From NCBI GenBank assembly GCA_037447655.1, contig JBBHKE010000154.1, positions 1 to 64,000 of the forward strand: a stretch of DNA of 64,000 nucleotides. Reading direction: 5' to 3'. The notes under the pieces are model-generated. The model was not told where the DNA came from. It did no database searches and worked only from the letters and a program-made list of their open reading frames with translations. The DNA is from Zygnema cylindricum (Eukaryota > Streptophyta > Zygnematophyceae > Zygnematales > Zygnemataceae). Of this stretch, positions 31,698 through 43,201 are shown piece after piece (the first letter of the stretch is position 1; each line of letters starts with the position of its first letter). Made by a program: the position numbers and the translations under genes.

Positions 31698-33518
31698 GGC
31701 TGTAAATGATGTCTCCTTCCTAGTTGATGTAGAAGGCAAAGCAGTTGAGATAACTCTTCATAATGTTCTCTATGTACCAGATTTTAAGAAGAAATTGTTT
31801 TCAACCTCTTTGGTATAAAGTAAAGGGGTTGAGGTCAATCTGAAACATGGAAGGCAGGTTGTTAGTAAAAAAGGAAAAAATGCAGTTACATGAACTAGAG
31901 ATGTAAGCAAAATGTATCGCATTGCTATGCCCGATAACAAAGAAAATGATGTTTTGTATTCCAGAGCATTATCCTCAGATGAGTTGTGGCATAAAAGATT
32001 AGGCCATGTGAACTATAAAAGTATGAAAAAGATGGTCAATGATGGAAAAATAGAAAGGGTCACTCTGTCAAATCAGTCACCTAAAACGTGTGATGGCTGT
32101 GCACTAGGAAAAATACACAAATTACTGTTTCCTCAAGAGTTTGAACATAAATCTACTAAACTTTTGCAACTCATTCATTCTGATGTTTTCGGCCCTGCAA
32201 AGATACCATCTGCCGGCGAGATGAAATTTATGGTTATGTTTACAGATGATTTTTCGAGGTTTACTCAGGTCTACTTCATGAAGGCTAATAGTGAAGTCTT
32301 CACTCATTTGCAACACTACAAAGCATGGGGGGAGAAATTTCATGGTTTGCTGATTTAGGAGCTTAGATCGGACAATAGCGGGGAATATACGTCAAAAGAG
32401 TTTGAAAACGTCTTACTCAAGGAAGGTATAAGTCACAAACGTATTGTACAATACTCTCCAGAACAAAATGGGGTCCTAGAAATACTAAATAGAACTATCA
32501 CAAAGAGCTCTAGGTCCATGCTTGCGGATAAAGACGTGGATCCGAAATTCTGGGCCGAAGCATTTAATTGTGCAGTTTATATCAAAAATAAGATAGGATC
32601 AAGATCGATATACACCACTTCTTATGAGATTTGGACGAGTAGAAAACCGGATGTTAGTCACTTTAAAGTCTTCGGAAGTAAATGCTTTATTTTGAATAGA
32701 ACTAATGATAAATGGAAAATGGAACCTAAGGGATTGCTGGGCATTTTGTTGGCTATAATAATCACTCTAAAGGCTATTTGTCTTTGTTTTTGAGAGGCAG
32801 AAAATAGTTGTAGCAAGAAACGTAGTCGTCAAAGATGAACTAGACTCGATAGACTTATTTAAAATGACAAATCAGCAGAAGCTGCAAATGGTACAACAAT
32901 ATATCATTTTAGATAGCATCCATAATATTGTTCCACAGATGCAAAATTCACCAGAGGTAACATGGGAGTCGGAACACAATCGAGTTCCAAAACAAGTACA
33001 GTTTTAAACGGACCAATTGCAATCACTACCTAAAGATCGAAACCAGCGCAACAAGCGCAACGCACGAGTTCCGACAATTTTAGCCTCAGAATTTTTAAGG
33101 GGAAGAAGATCCAGTAGCCGCAAGCAAGCAAGTTTTCACTTCACCTACTCGGCAGCCTCAGGGGAGCCGGTGACCATCCGGGAAGCTTTCTCATCACCGC
33201 AGCGGAATTAGTGGATCGATGCGGTAAACTATGAAATAAAGTCGATCATGAAGGCTCAAACATGGGAGCTTGTAGACCTTCTTCCGGATCGAAAAGCGAT
33301 CTGCAGCAAAGAGGTTTTCGAGGTGAAGTTCAATCCATATAATACCATTAAACGATATAACCCTAGACTTGAAGCAAAGGGATATAACAAAAAAAAAAGA
33401 ATTGATTTTGAAGATAAATTTTCTATTGTTGTAAGATTTCCGTCAGTTAGAATTTTGCTAACTATAGCTGCTATGGAGGAAATGGAAAAACATCAAATGG
33501 ATGTAAAGACGACCTTTT
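31698..33518 (+). pseudogene. Element D pol: protease end, integrase, start of RT
   Basis: This continues D after E. It begins with the post-protease beta region (VDVEGKAVEITLHNVLYVPD), then gag-pre-integrase ELWHKRLGHVNY and CDGCALGKIHKLLFP (about 31985-32125). Integrase follows with IHSDVFGPAK, RSDNSGEYTS (RSDNGGEY with G to S) and YSPEQNGVLE. 32518-32793 holds the integrase C-terminal part. A Ser/Arg-rich linker is at 33017-33211 and RT begins at 33248 (KAQTWELVDLLPDRKAI). Stops and frameshifts separate these pieces. The sequence is cut by F at 33518 within HQMDVKTTFL and resumes at 40829 in the same motif. Confidence 0.88.
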
Positions 33519-34560
33519 TGAAACTCTGATACCTCCATAAGTCCTCAGAGTGGACAGCTTCCAAGAAGCCTCTAGGATAACCCTGACCCCTTTGTGTTTT
33601 AGCAAGAACAACTGCCACCCTGGCAGACAATAACTTTGACCACCTTCACCCCAGTAACGGCAAGACTCCCTTCAGTCGTTAGCAAAAAGAATCTCTGAAT
33701 TTGCTCCCCTAAGCAGTAAGTTATGGTGGGTCAAAGTTGACCTTTTGTACAGAAGCTCTCTGGGAGAGAGGATCCTATCTCCTAATTTTTCTAAGTCTTA
33801 TCTCTCTCACAGACTCTATCTACTAATGTACGAAACCAATCAGATTGCAGTTTCGTACGCAAAAGTACAGCTGTCGGTGTACTTTTTGTACGGAGGCCTA
33901 AATGTCGACACTTGTCATATCCGGATTTGTTAGCGTAATCTCTGGAGATACCACGATCCAATGTAATTTCGCCACGTGTCATCCGATGTGGCGATAACCA
34001 CAAACCGCCGAAATTCTCTTCCGCGATCTCGGCGTTCTTTCCGGTCGTCCCATTAAATTTACATTTAATTGTAGCCATAATAAATACCTGCGCGGTATTC
34101 TTTCGCTATAAAAACAAATGCGCGATATTTGTTTCTTTATCCGTGCCATAATCCATACTTTACATTACTAATTCTATGTATCCCGTAAAGAGTATCAGTT
34201 ATATGAATTATCCTACTTCTTAATGTATAACTAAATATCAAACCATATAGTACGTAGCTCTAGCGAAAGACATAACGGTTAAAGCTACCGGCTACCGGCA
34301 GCTTGTCGTCCAACACGTACCAGGATCAAATCCTGTGGCCGGCACATATCTTTTTAGGAAATAAACCACTAACCAATATATATTTCCCGTAAACTTCTGG
34401 ATAGCCTAAGTAGCAATGTCTCTAGCTCCCTCTCCGAACTCTCAGTGACTGCAACAAGTTTCAGAGTTGGAGAGAGAAGTTAGAGGTAGACTGCCTCGGC
34501 TTCTTTCTATATTTGTTTTGAGACAAAGAAAATACTTTAAACGGACCATTAATTTCTACA
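33519..34560 (-). repeat. 3' LTR of element F
   Basis: It is 1042 bp, TGTAGAAATTAATGG to GAGTTTCA on the minus strand, the same length as A's LTR. It has the hairpin AAAGTAC/GTACTTT at 33862-33885, a GCCACGTGTC box near 33971 and the tRNA-like module with CAGG-ATCAAAT-CCTG near 34321-34335. Confidence 0.92.
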
Positions 34561-35159
34561 CTCCCCTATTTTTCTAGTCAATCTTTAATTTCAGACCACA
34601 CTTCTCCCTGCAGAAAATTGGCTTAGGGGAAGGCACAGGTTTGGTCATCATATCTGCTACCATCTCACTATCTGGACGATACTCTAAACTGAGTATTTTG
34701 TTTTCTACTTTCTCTCTAACAAAGCTGAGTGTGATGTCCATGTGTTTGGCTTTAAAATGATGTTTAGGATTGGCAAAGTTAGCGATTGCTGCCTATTCAT
34801 CACAAAAAAAAATCTGCACACCACTCTTAAGGTGACCAAGCTCACCAAGCAAAGACTTGACCAACATCAATTCTGTTACAACAGAGGAAGAGGCCATATA
34901 CTCAGCCTCCATGGTGGACTGAGCAATAACTTTTTGTTGTTTGCTACTCCAACAGAAAGCCCCATCACCCACATATAACACATATCAAGAAGTGCATCTC
35001 CTCATTGGAGCATCACCATAACTAGCAGCACTCCAAGTTGTGATGTCAGTATTCTCCCCACCCAAATGCAACCATAAATCCCTAGTTCCTATCAAGTATC
35101 TAAAGACTCTCTTAGCTGCCTCCCAATCCCTTTTATTGGGAGCATTTACACTTCTACTC
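34561..35159 (-). pseudogene. Element F RNase H
   Basis: This is the C-terminal part of F's pol, on the minus strand and closely similar to A. Readable motifs are TTWSAASYGDAPMRR (first catalytic D replaced by A), MEAEYMA and a FFCDE before a stop where A has FCDNQAAI. G is inserted at 35160-35164 in the sequence encoding LSRSLNAP. The replaced aspartate and the stop make it inactive. The upstream neighbour in the element continues at 37614. Confidence 0.88.
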
Positions 35160-35164
35160 ATCAC

Positions 35165-36106
35165 TGTTGATTTGAGGCAGCTGGTGCCCCTGAAGAAGAA
35201 GAGGAAGCAGCAGCAGGAGCAGTTGCCATAATCACGATCAAAGTACAAAGAGGAAACTCTCACGAATACCCACAAATGACCAACTTCATAATGAAGCTCC
35301 AAGCAAATCAGACACACACTAGGTCTGCAAATTTGCCACAATGAAGAAAATACAACAGAGAAAACACATGCAAAACTTCACACAATTTTGCAAGAAGATC
35401 CCAATGATCTTATAAATCAAAAACCCCAAAAACTACTACGCATTTTTTCATATAAAGAAAATCCTAATTTCCAAATTATTCTAAGTCCTACATATACAAG
35501 TGAACCTACAGCTGATCTAAACCGTACCACAATTACCATGGTCCAACGATACTCTAAATCTTTACAAAACCAAACCTTCGTCGTCTGCCGTACAAACTAT
35601 TTACATCAATCTTTAACTCTAGCCGCCGCTAAAGTGTGTAACAAAAGTTCGTTCACCGAAATGACGGCGCACTTCAATATTCCACTTTCAAAAATGACGG
35701 CGAACTCCATCCGCTGTCCACGCATTCGTTCCCAGTGAAGATGAACCTCCACGTGTAAATCGAGTCACCAAATGACTGAGTACTTCGTCGTCCAGATCAA
35801 CCAACCTTGACTACCCCTACATACCGACACGTGTGCCTGAGGTGTACCAAGTCTGTGTACTCCCTTTGGAGTTACATACACACTAAATCCTGCCTACGAC
35901 AGTTTAGCTTTCATACGAACTCCTATGGTTGCGGTGCTCTGGTTGCGGTGCTCTTACATCGCAGCTGTAATGTTTCGAGCAGCGCAGCTGTTTACTCAAG
36001 CTGCTATGACTGCGGTGTTCTACCAGCGCAGGTTTGACATTAGAGCAGCGCAGCATGGCAGCATAGCAACGAAGTATAGAGATGATTGAAGGTTTCCAAA
36101 ACATCA
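35165..36106 (-). repeat. 3' LTR of element G
   Basis: It starts TGATGTTTTGG after a GGGGAG tract and ends CAAATCAACA on the minus strand. It is rich in CAGCTG and TGCGGT motifs (35920-36060). The solo LTR at 46101-47096 is a relative. Confidence 0.88.
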
Positions 36107-37050
36107 CTCCCCTAAACCTTTAAACTCTCTAAGTCACTAAGTCCACATTCCTCTATACTAAATTTCAGTTTAGGTGCAGGTAAACCCTTAGTCATCATAT
36201 TGTAGAAACTAATGGTTTAAAAGTATTTTCTAGGTCTGAAAAAAAATAAAGAAGCCGAGGCAGTCTACCTCTAACTTCTCTCTCCAAACTCTCAAACTTG
36301 TCGCAGTCACTGAGAAATTGGAGAGGGAGCTAGAGCCATGGCTACCTAGGCTATCCAGAGGTTTACGGGAAATTGTAACACCACACTATTTGAGGTCCAG
36401 ATTGCATGAAATGAAGTTTTTGAAGGAGAGACATTACCCAAAGTAACTCCTTGACAGCTGAGCTGGGTGCCATGTAATCAGCCTTCATTGTAGACTGAGC
36501 TGTGACTTTATGAAGCTTGCTGCTCCAGCAGCATGTTCCACTTCCAATCTTCAGAATAAATCCGGTAGTGGAGCGGCGGCTTGGCATGTCTCCGTAACTC
36601 GCATCGCTCCAAGTCTGAATCTTTACTTCACCTCCACCAAGAGCAAGTCGCAAATTCCGTGTCCCTGGAAGATACCGAAGAACCCTCTTTGCTGCCTCCC
36701 AATGGAATCTCCTCGGATTTTGTAAACTCCGGCTTAAAGCACCGACAGCTTTCGCAATATTCGGACGTGTGCAATTCATAAAGTAGATTAGACTGCCAAC
36801 AATTTGACGATATGGAATGGCAGCCATAGAATCTGCCTCCCCTGATTTCAAGGTGTCATCAAAAATGACTCCTCCATCGGTCTCCGTGCCTTCCACCTTT
36901 TGTTTAAATTCCATGTAGTGGCACTTCCCTTTGCCTCTGCCATGCCAAACTTTTCAAGCATGATCGCAATCGCTTCCCGCTGCGTTAGATAAATCATTCT
37001 CCGATGTCTTTCCCTTTCTACTTGAATTCCAAGAATGTACTTTGCCACCG
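36107..37050 (-). pseudogene. Element G RT end and RNase H, interrupted by fragment H
   Basis: On the minus strand, 36848-37050 holds the RT end (KYILGIQVERERHRRMIYL) and 36374-36914 the connection and RNase H. Motifs are IQTWSDASYGDMPSRR (first catalytic D kept), MKADYMA in place of MEAEYMA, and QIVWCYN in place of WCDN, where the sequence breaks into fragment H. 36107-36200 carries the very end, MMTKGLPAPKLKFS and CGLSD. About 45 codons between WCDN and MMTK are missing, apparently lost when the LTR fragment arrived. The closest relative here is D. Confidence 0.86.
36201..36373 (+). repeat. Fragment H: first 173 bp of a family 1 LTR
   Basis: It starts exactly at the LTR end TGTAGAAACTAATGG, reads to TTTACGGGAAAT and then stops. 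No target duplication and no second LTR are seen. It is oriented opposite to G and accompanies a deletion in G's RNase H. It is a truncated insertion or the scar of a repair event. Confidence 0.8.
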
Positions 37051-37608
37051 GTACTCTTAATCTTTACCAAACCAAACCTTCGCCGTCTGCCGTATTAACT
37101 ATTTACATCAATCTTTAACTCTAGCCGCCGCTAAAGTGTGTAACAAAAGTTCTTTCACCAAAATGACGGCGAACTTCAATATTTCACTTTCAAAAATGAC
37201 GGCAAACTCCATCCGCCGTCCACGCATTCGTTCCCACTGAAGATGAACCTCCACGTGTAAATCGAGTCACCAAATGACTGAGTACTTCGTCGTCCAGATC
37301 AACCAACTTTGACTACCCACATATACCGCCACGTGTGCCTGAGGTATACCAAGTTTGTGTACTCCCTTTGGAGTTACATACACACTAAATCTTGCCTACG
37401 ACAGTTTAGCTTTCATACGAACTGCTATGGCTGCGATGCTCCGGCTGCGGTGCTCTACCAGCGCAGCTGTATTGTTTAAAGCAGCGCAACTTTTTACTCA
37501 AGCTGCTATGACTGCGGTGTTCTACCAGCGCAGCTGCGACATTAGAGCAGTGCAGCATGGCAACATAGCAACGAAGTATAGAGAGGATTGAAGGTTTCCA
37601 AAACAAGA
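37051..37608 (-). repeat. Truncated 5' LTR of element G
   Basis: It aligns with the 3' LTR from ccaaaccttcg to the LTR start. The part next to the PBS (about 390 bp) is absent. The terminal bases read TCTTGTTTTGG instead of TGTTGTTTTGG. Confidence 0.85.
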
Positions 37609-37613
37609 AGCAC

Positions 37614-39806
37614 TCCTACAGCTGCAGCTAAATCCGGCCGGGTACAATTCATAAAATAGATTAGACTTCCCACTACTTGCCTGTATGGAATAGTCTGCAT
37701 AAACTTCTATTCTTCAGGAGATAATTCCTCGTCCAAGACTATGACTCCTTCTTCCTCACTCCCCTCACTTCCCTTCTTAAACTCTATTGGAGTTGTACAA
37801 CTATTAACTTTATCCATCTGAAATTTTTCAAGCATGTTCCCTATTGCTTCCTTTTGAGTCAATCTTATAATCTTTCTTTTTCGGTCTCTCTCTACTTGAA
37901 TTCCCAAAATTTATTTTGCTTTCCCCATATCCTTTATTTCAAATCTCCCCTTAAGATCGATTTTCAATTTGTTAATTTTTTCCATTGATTTACTTAAAAC
38001 AAGCAAATCATCAACATAAATTGCAATAAATATAAAACTTTCCTCATCTTCGAAAACATAGATTGAGTGATCTGAGTGATCCGGGATTTAATCATCCGGC
38101 ATACCTTACTCTCCTCTCCTTCCTCCACAAACCCTTCGGGTTGTTGCATGAAGATCTCCTCTTCCAATTCTCCATGCAAAAAGGCTAGCTTGATGTCCAT
38201 CTCGTGCACTTCCATGCCTTTCGCTCCTGCCAGGCTGAGAAGTATGCGCACGGAGGGAAATCTGACCACCGGGGCAAAGGTTTCCTCGTAGTCAATTCCC
38301 TCCTTTTGTGTAAATCCCTTTGCCACTAATCGGGCCTTGTAGCGCTCGATTGGGTTATCTGGGTTCAGTTTTAATTTGAAAACCCACTTACAACTGATTG
38401 GTTTTCTATTAGGTGGACAATCCACCAGCTCCCAAGTATCGGCTGCCATAATTGAGGCCGTCTCCTCATTGATGGCTTTCTTCCACCGGTTTTTTTCTGG
38501 ACAAGTCATCACCTCTCTATAAGTTTGAGGTTCATCTTGATGAGATAGTTTAGTTACCTTGTTATTAACCTATTTTTCTTGCAATCTTTTGCTATGTTTC
38601 CTTCCCCCCTCAAAATCTGAGGCCGGAATAGATGGTTCTCGTGGATTCTTTTGAACAAACTCGGCTTCTCCCTTACCCTTTGATTCCGAATTTATTTCCA
38701 TCATGTCTTCCGCTTCGGGTAGAGTTGTCACTGGAGTTTCCACAGCCGAGTCCTTTTCGGTCTGATTTGTACCTGCAAGAATGTGATCTTCTCTAAAACA
38801 TTAATAGTTAGGAAGCTCAAAGTCATCAGAATTTTCTGACTCAGCTGATTTTTACTGACTTTGTATACTTGAAGGGATCCACACACTTTCTTTCATCCAT
38901 AACTACTAGATGCTTTGCTAAGATTATATCTTCCCTTTTTAGATCATAAACTCTATATCCTTTAACATTCTCATCATATCCTAATAAGTATCCCGGTTTT
39001 CCTTTAGGATCTAGCTTCGAATTGGATCGATCTGTATCTATACTGAATACTTGACTGATGAAAACCTTTAAGTGAGATATGTCGGGTTTCCGGCCTGTCC
39101 ATCTCTCATAAGGTGTTTGATCTTTTATAGCTGAAGTAAGAACTCCATTTTTGAGGTAATTAGCACAGTTCATTGTTTTTGCCCAAAACCTTTTTCCTAT
39201 CTTTTTATTTGACAACATACTTCTAGCACTATCACTGTTCTATTTAACCTTTCAGCTACCCCATTTTGTTCCGGGTATTCTGCAACTGTCTTTTGGTGTT
39301 GGACTCCATTTTCCCTCAGAAAATCCTAATACGGGTTAGAAGTATACTCCCGACCATTGTCACTCTTTACTCTCTTGATTGGAGTTTCATGGAGTTTTTC
39401 CCTCCATGCTTTATATTGTCTAAAACAATCTTCAGCTTCTGACTTGTTTTTCAAAAAATACACCCGGGAATACCGAGACCAATCATCAGTGATAGTCAAC
39501 ATAAATCTCTTCCCCCCCGGTGAGGGCACTTTAGCCGGTCCCCAAATATCTGTGTGTACTAGATCTAGAATTTTTTCTCCCTTTTATGTGGCTGTTTAGG
39601 AATGGGTAATCTCTGTGTTTTACCTTGAGCACATCCACTACAATCACTTATGTTATCACTCTCACTGAACTTAATACCTTCCACCACTCCCATCTTTTTT
39701 ATCTCTCTTAACTTGTCTAGATTCATTTGCCCAAGCAACTTATGCCACATCATAATATCATGAACACCAGCATAATAAAGTTTCTTCATTTCATTACTTA
39801 AAATCA
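37614..39806 (-). pseudogene. Element F pol: RT and integrase
   Basis: Read leftwards from 39806: gag-pre-integrase MMWHKLLGQMNL and CSGCAQGKTQRL (about 39600-39750), where the zinc-binding second His is replaced by Gln. Integrase at 39326-39529 has KSDNGREY for RSDNGGEY and a broken NPEQNG near 39260. The integrase C-terminus lies at 38841-39218, a linker with stops at 38520-38840, and RT at 37994-38512 with YKARLVAKGFTQK and EMDIKLAFLHGELEE. A deletion removed the segment with WNKKLDEF, then YVDD lies near 38010 in another frame. 37707-37907 gives the RT end. At 39806 the sequence joins the LTR directly, so gag, protease and PBS are gone. Confidence 0.9.
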
Positions 39807-40828
39807 GTGGACAACTTCCGAGAAGCCTCTAGGATAACTCTGACCCCTTTATGTTTCAGCAAGAGAAACTGTCACCCTCGCAGATAAAAACTCTGACCAC
39901 TTTCACTTTTGTGAAGGCAAGACTCCCGTTGAGTCGATAGCAAAAAGAATCTCTGAATTTGCTCCCCTGAGCAGTAAGTTATGGTGGATCAAAGTTGACC
40001 TTTTGTACAAAAGCTCTCTGGAAGAGAGGATCCTATCTCCTAATTTTTCTAAGTCCTATCTCTCTCACAGACTCTATCTGCTGATGTACGGAGCGAATCA
40101 TATTCCACTTTCGTACACAAAAGTACAGCTGCCGGTGTACTTTTTGTATGGACATTGTTCGACATGGCCTAAATGTCGACACATGTCATATCCGGATTTG
40201 GTGTCATAATCTCTAGAGTTACCACAATCCAATGTAATTTCGCCACGTGTCATCCAATGTGGCGATGACCACAAACCGTTAAAATTCTCTTCCGCGATCT
40301 CGGAGTTCATTCCGGCTGTCAGATTAAATTTACATTTAATCGTAGCCTTAATAAATACCTACGCGGTATTCGTTTCGCTATTGAAACAAATGCGCAGTAT
40401 TCGTTTCTTTATCCATACCACAATCCGTACTTTACATTATTGATTCTATGTATCCCGTAAATAGTATCAGTTAAATGAATTATCCTACTTGTTAATGTAT
40501 AACTAAAAATCAAACCATATAGTACGTAACACAAGTGAAAGACATAACGGTTAAAGCTACTGGCTACCGGCAGCTCGCCTTCCGGCACCAAGATCAAATC
40601 ATGTGGCCGGCACATATCAATTTAGGAAATAAACCACTAACTAATATATATTTCCCCTAAACCTCTGGATAGCCTAGGTAGCCATGGCTCTAGCTCCCTC
40701 TCCGAACTCTTAGTGATTGCGACAAGTTTGAGAGTTGGAGAGAGAAGTTAGAGGTAGACTGCCTCGGCTTCTTTCTATATTTCTATTTAGACCTAGAAAA
40801 AAAATTAAACGGACCATTAATTTTTACA
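39807..40828 (-). repeat. 5' LTR of element F, lacking its PBS-proximal end
   Basis: It begins at tggacaacttcc, a point about 28 bp inside the LTR compared with 33519, and ends TTTTTACA before CTTTT. The hairpin and G-box region are present. The tRNA-like module is more degraded here (aagatcaaatcatg). Confidence 0.9.
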
Positions 40829-42056
40829 CTTTTTACATGGAGAACTAGAGGAAACCATTTACATGCAGCAGCCTGAAATGTATGCAGAACCAGGAAAAGA
40901 GCACTTAGTATGCAAACTACTAAAATCTTTGTACGGCCTAAAACACGCCCTTAGGCAATGGAATTTAAAACTTGATGAATTCTTAATTAGCCTAGGATTT
41001 AAAAGGATAAGCAATGATCACTCAGTCTATGTTCTAAAAGGTGAGAATGGAATAGTGTACATAGCGGTGTATGTAGATGATTTGCCGTTAGTTAACAAAT
41101 CAATGGCTGAAATTAACAAAGTTAAAATTGCTTTAAACTCACGGTTTGAGATGAAAGACCATAGTTAGGCAAAATATATTTTGGGTTTCCAGGTAGAGAG
41201 GGACAAGAAAAAATAGACTAATAATATTCACTGAAAAGGAGGCTATTGGAAACATGTAGATGAATATGGAATGCGGGTGGCAAAAGGATGTGTAACACCA
41301 ATGGAGTTTCGGCATAAGTTAGAGGGGGAAGAAACAGAACTGGGTGTTATTGTCAGTGAAATTTTTGAGTCAGGGGAGGATGATTCTATGACACTGATAC
41401 CTTACAGACAGATAGTGGGAAATTAAATATATTTCATGAACTCTACCCGTCTGGATATTGGTGCAGCAGTTGGGGTACTGAGCAGAAGTCCAGAGAATCC
41501 AAAAAATCTGACTGTGGTGTAGCAAGAAAAGTTTTAAGATACTTGGCAGGAACCAAAGACCTCAAACTCACACTAGGCGGACGAGAAGTGAAGCTGCAAA
41601 CATGGAGTGATGCAAGCTATGGCGACATGCCAAGCTGAAAATCAACCACGGGATTCGTTTTGCAAATTGGGAATGGGACTTGCTCTTGGAGCAGCAAACT
41701 TTAGAAGGTCACGGCACAATTGACGATGGAGTCAGAATATATGGCAGCGAGCTTAGCCCTCAAAGAAATCTTATGGGTGAAATCCATGTTGCAAGAATTG
41801 GGATACATGCAAGCTGGTCCACAAGTGATCTGATGTGATAACCAGGCTGCCATTGCCATTGTTTCTAACCCGAGAAACCAATTAAAAAGCAAGCACATGG
41901 ATAAAAGATTACACTTTGTAAGAGTAAAAGTGTTCTTTAGGGTGATTAAAGAATGTTATTTGCTAGATGCTAAAATGATTGCAGATATGCTCACTAAAGC
42001 TCTTCCTGCTCCTTAGTTAAAGTATTGTAAGGATGCAGTGGGATTAAGTGAATAGC
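40829..42056 (+). pseudogene. Element D pol: RT and RNase H
   Basis: This is the continuation of D's RT after F, starting in FLHGELEE and reading to 41168 in one frame. It has LLKSLYGLKHALRQW, DHSVYVL and YVDDLPLV (about 41070), so the catalytic YVDD is intact. Beyond 41168 stops and frameshifts appear. The connection has YRQIVGN and a stop, RNase H has WSDASYGDMPS (about 41605), MESEYMA (about 41730), CDNQAAIAI after a stop (about 41835), and a HMDKRLHFVRVKV block. The end reads ADMLTKALPAP and GLSE then stop. It is the closest relative of G's pol. Confidence 0.88.
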
Positions 42057-42217
42057 TTAGTAGCTGCACTAATATACTGCCATGCTGCGCTAGTCCAACT
42101 ACAGCGATGTAGTGGAACTAGGTGACTTGCTAAAACTGCTAAGTTGCTATGCTGCGATGCTGCGCTTGTTCAACATCGCAACTGCGCTAACATAATGAGT
42201 CTAAAGCTTTATGGGAG
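42057..42217 (+). other. Spacer and polypurine tract before D's 3' LTR
   Basis: It is non-coding, with repeated CTGC/GATGCTGCGCT motifs like those inside family 3 LTRs. It ends TTTATGGGAG directly before the LTR, the presumed polypurine tract. Confidence 0.6.
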
Positions 42218-43198
42218 TGTTGTTTTCGAAAGCTTTAAGTCTCAACAAATTTATAGGATGGCGGAAAATAAATCTATAGAGACACGCGTCGTCACTTGAA
42301 GCACAATGCAGGTTTTGAATGGTACCAACACTAGCATTGGAACAACGCAGTTGCTAAAAAGATGGAACGAGCGCAGCTGCGATTATTTTTGATGTGGTCC
42401 GTACAAACAAACGCAGCCTGCGATGCTACGAGACAAACGCAACTGCAGATATCTTAGAACAATACAATGCAGTTGCTACGTAACAAGACAAACGCGGCAG
42501 CGGCTAATTTTTGTAAAGGACAACGTAGCTGCTACAAAGGTGTGGATATTTGGATGTGATCTCGAATTAGAATGCGCTACTATGGTTGATATGAATCAAG
42601 TCAACAGACGAGATTCATCAGGGAATTATTAAGTTACTTGCTAACATATGTTTTGCAGCAGCCAGATGAACGTACCCAGACAAGTATCACTAAGTCAGGC
42701 GACAAGTAATTGAACAAATCACCTGTATAGGATTCTCAGTGATATTGATTGAACAATGATAGATTAGTCTTAGTGTGACTAGGAGCGCTTAGACCTTAGT
42801 GGCAGTTTAGTTCTTTTAGACATATCTTTTAGAACACTTGTATCCTCGATACTGCACTATGTAGTAGGACAACTGAGTGAAGAGTATAAGACTTAGGATG
42901 TAGAACATTTTATCTATCCACACTTCCAGATTGTGTAATCTGTAGACTGTTTTTGGGAAACTTCTGAGTTACATATCTTGGTGTATGTTTGATCAATTGT
43001 GCTGAAACTTTTGGAGTTATCAGACTTTGTGATACATTATACTATGGTATAATTTAAAGCAGTTTGAATCCTTGTGTCAACCTAACTGAGTTGTTGCAAG
43101 CAGCTGTTTGATATGATTCTTGGTAAGTTTCAATGGTGAATTATGTCTACTTCTAATACTCCTGCTGCTCCTCCACCTGGTCCAGTGGTTGTATAACA
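42218..43198 (+). repeat. 3' LTR of element D
   Basis: It is 981 bp, TGTTGTTTTCG to GTATAACA. The gag-opening ATG is intact here (43144, ATGTCTACTTC). Three A bases then precede the TACGT target duplication. Confidence 0.9.
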
Positions 43199-43201
43199 AA
43201 A

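Larger units (their letters stand above)
35165..37608 (-). mobile_element. Copia element G, internally deleted, inserted in F
   Basis: This is a family 3 element on the minus strand. The target duplication is ATCAC (35160-35164) versus AGCAC (37609-37613), one change. It has a 942-bp 3' LTR (35165-36106) and a 5' LTR reduced to its first about 557 bp (37051-37608). Between them lie only the RT end and RNase H, plus an inserted LTR fragment H. Most of pol, gag, PBS and the 5' LTR end are deleted. Confidence 0.88.
33519..40828 (-). mobile_element. Copia element F, inserted in D's RT and hit by G
   Basis: This is a family 1 element on the minus strand with perfect target duplication CTTTT (33514-33518 and 40829-40833). 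It has a complete 3' LTR (33519-34560), RNase H, then insertion G, the rest of RT and integrase, and a 5' LTR (39807-40828) that lacks its last about 28 bp. The PBS, gag and protease are deleted, joining gag-pre-integrase directly to the LTR. Confidence 0.93.
22323..43198 (+). mobile_element. Copia element D, inserted in C and hit by E and F
   Basis: This is a family 3 element on the plus strand. LTRs lie at 22323-23301 (979 bp) and 42218-43198 (981 bp). Its own parts are 22323-24341, 31698-33518 and 40829-43198. The target duplication is TACAT (22318-22322) versus TACGT (43202-43206), one change, with three extra A bases (43199-43201) after the 3' LTR. Gag and pol are present but mutated throughout. 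Confidence 0.9.

Noticed and set aside
35388-35738. 116-codon plus-strand frame
   Set aside because: It lies in G's LTR, antisense, with no recognisable protein features.
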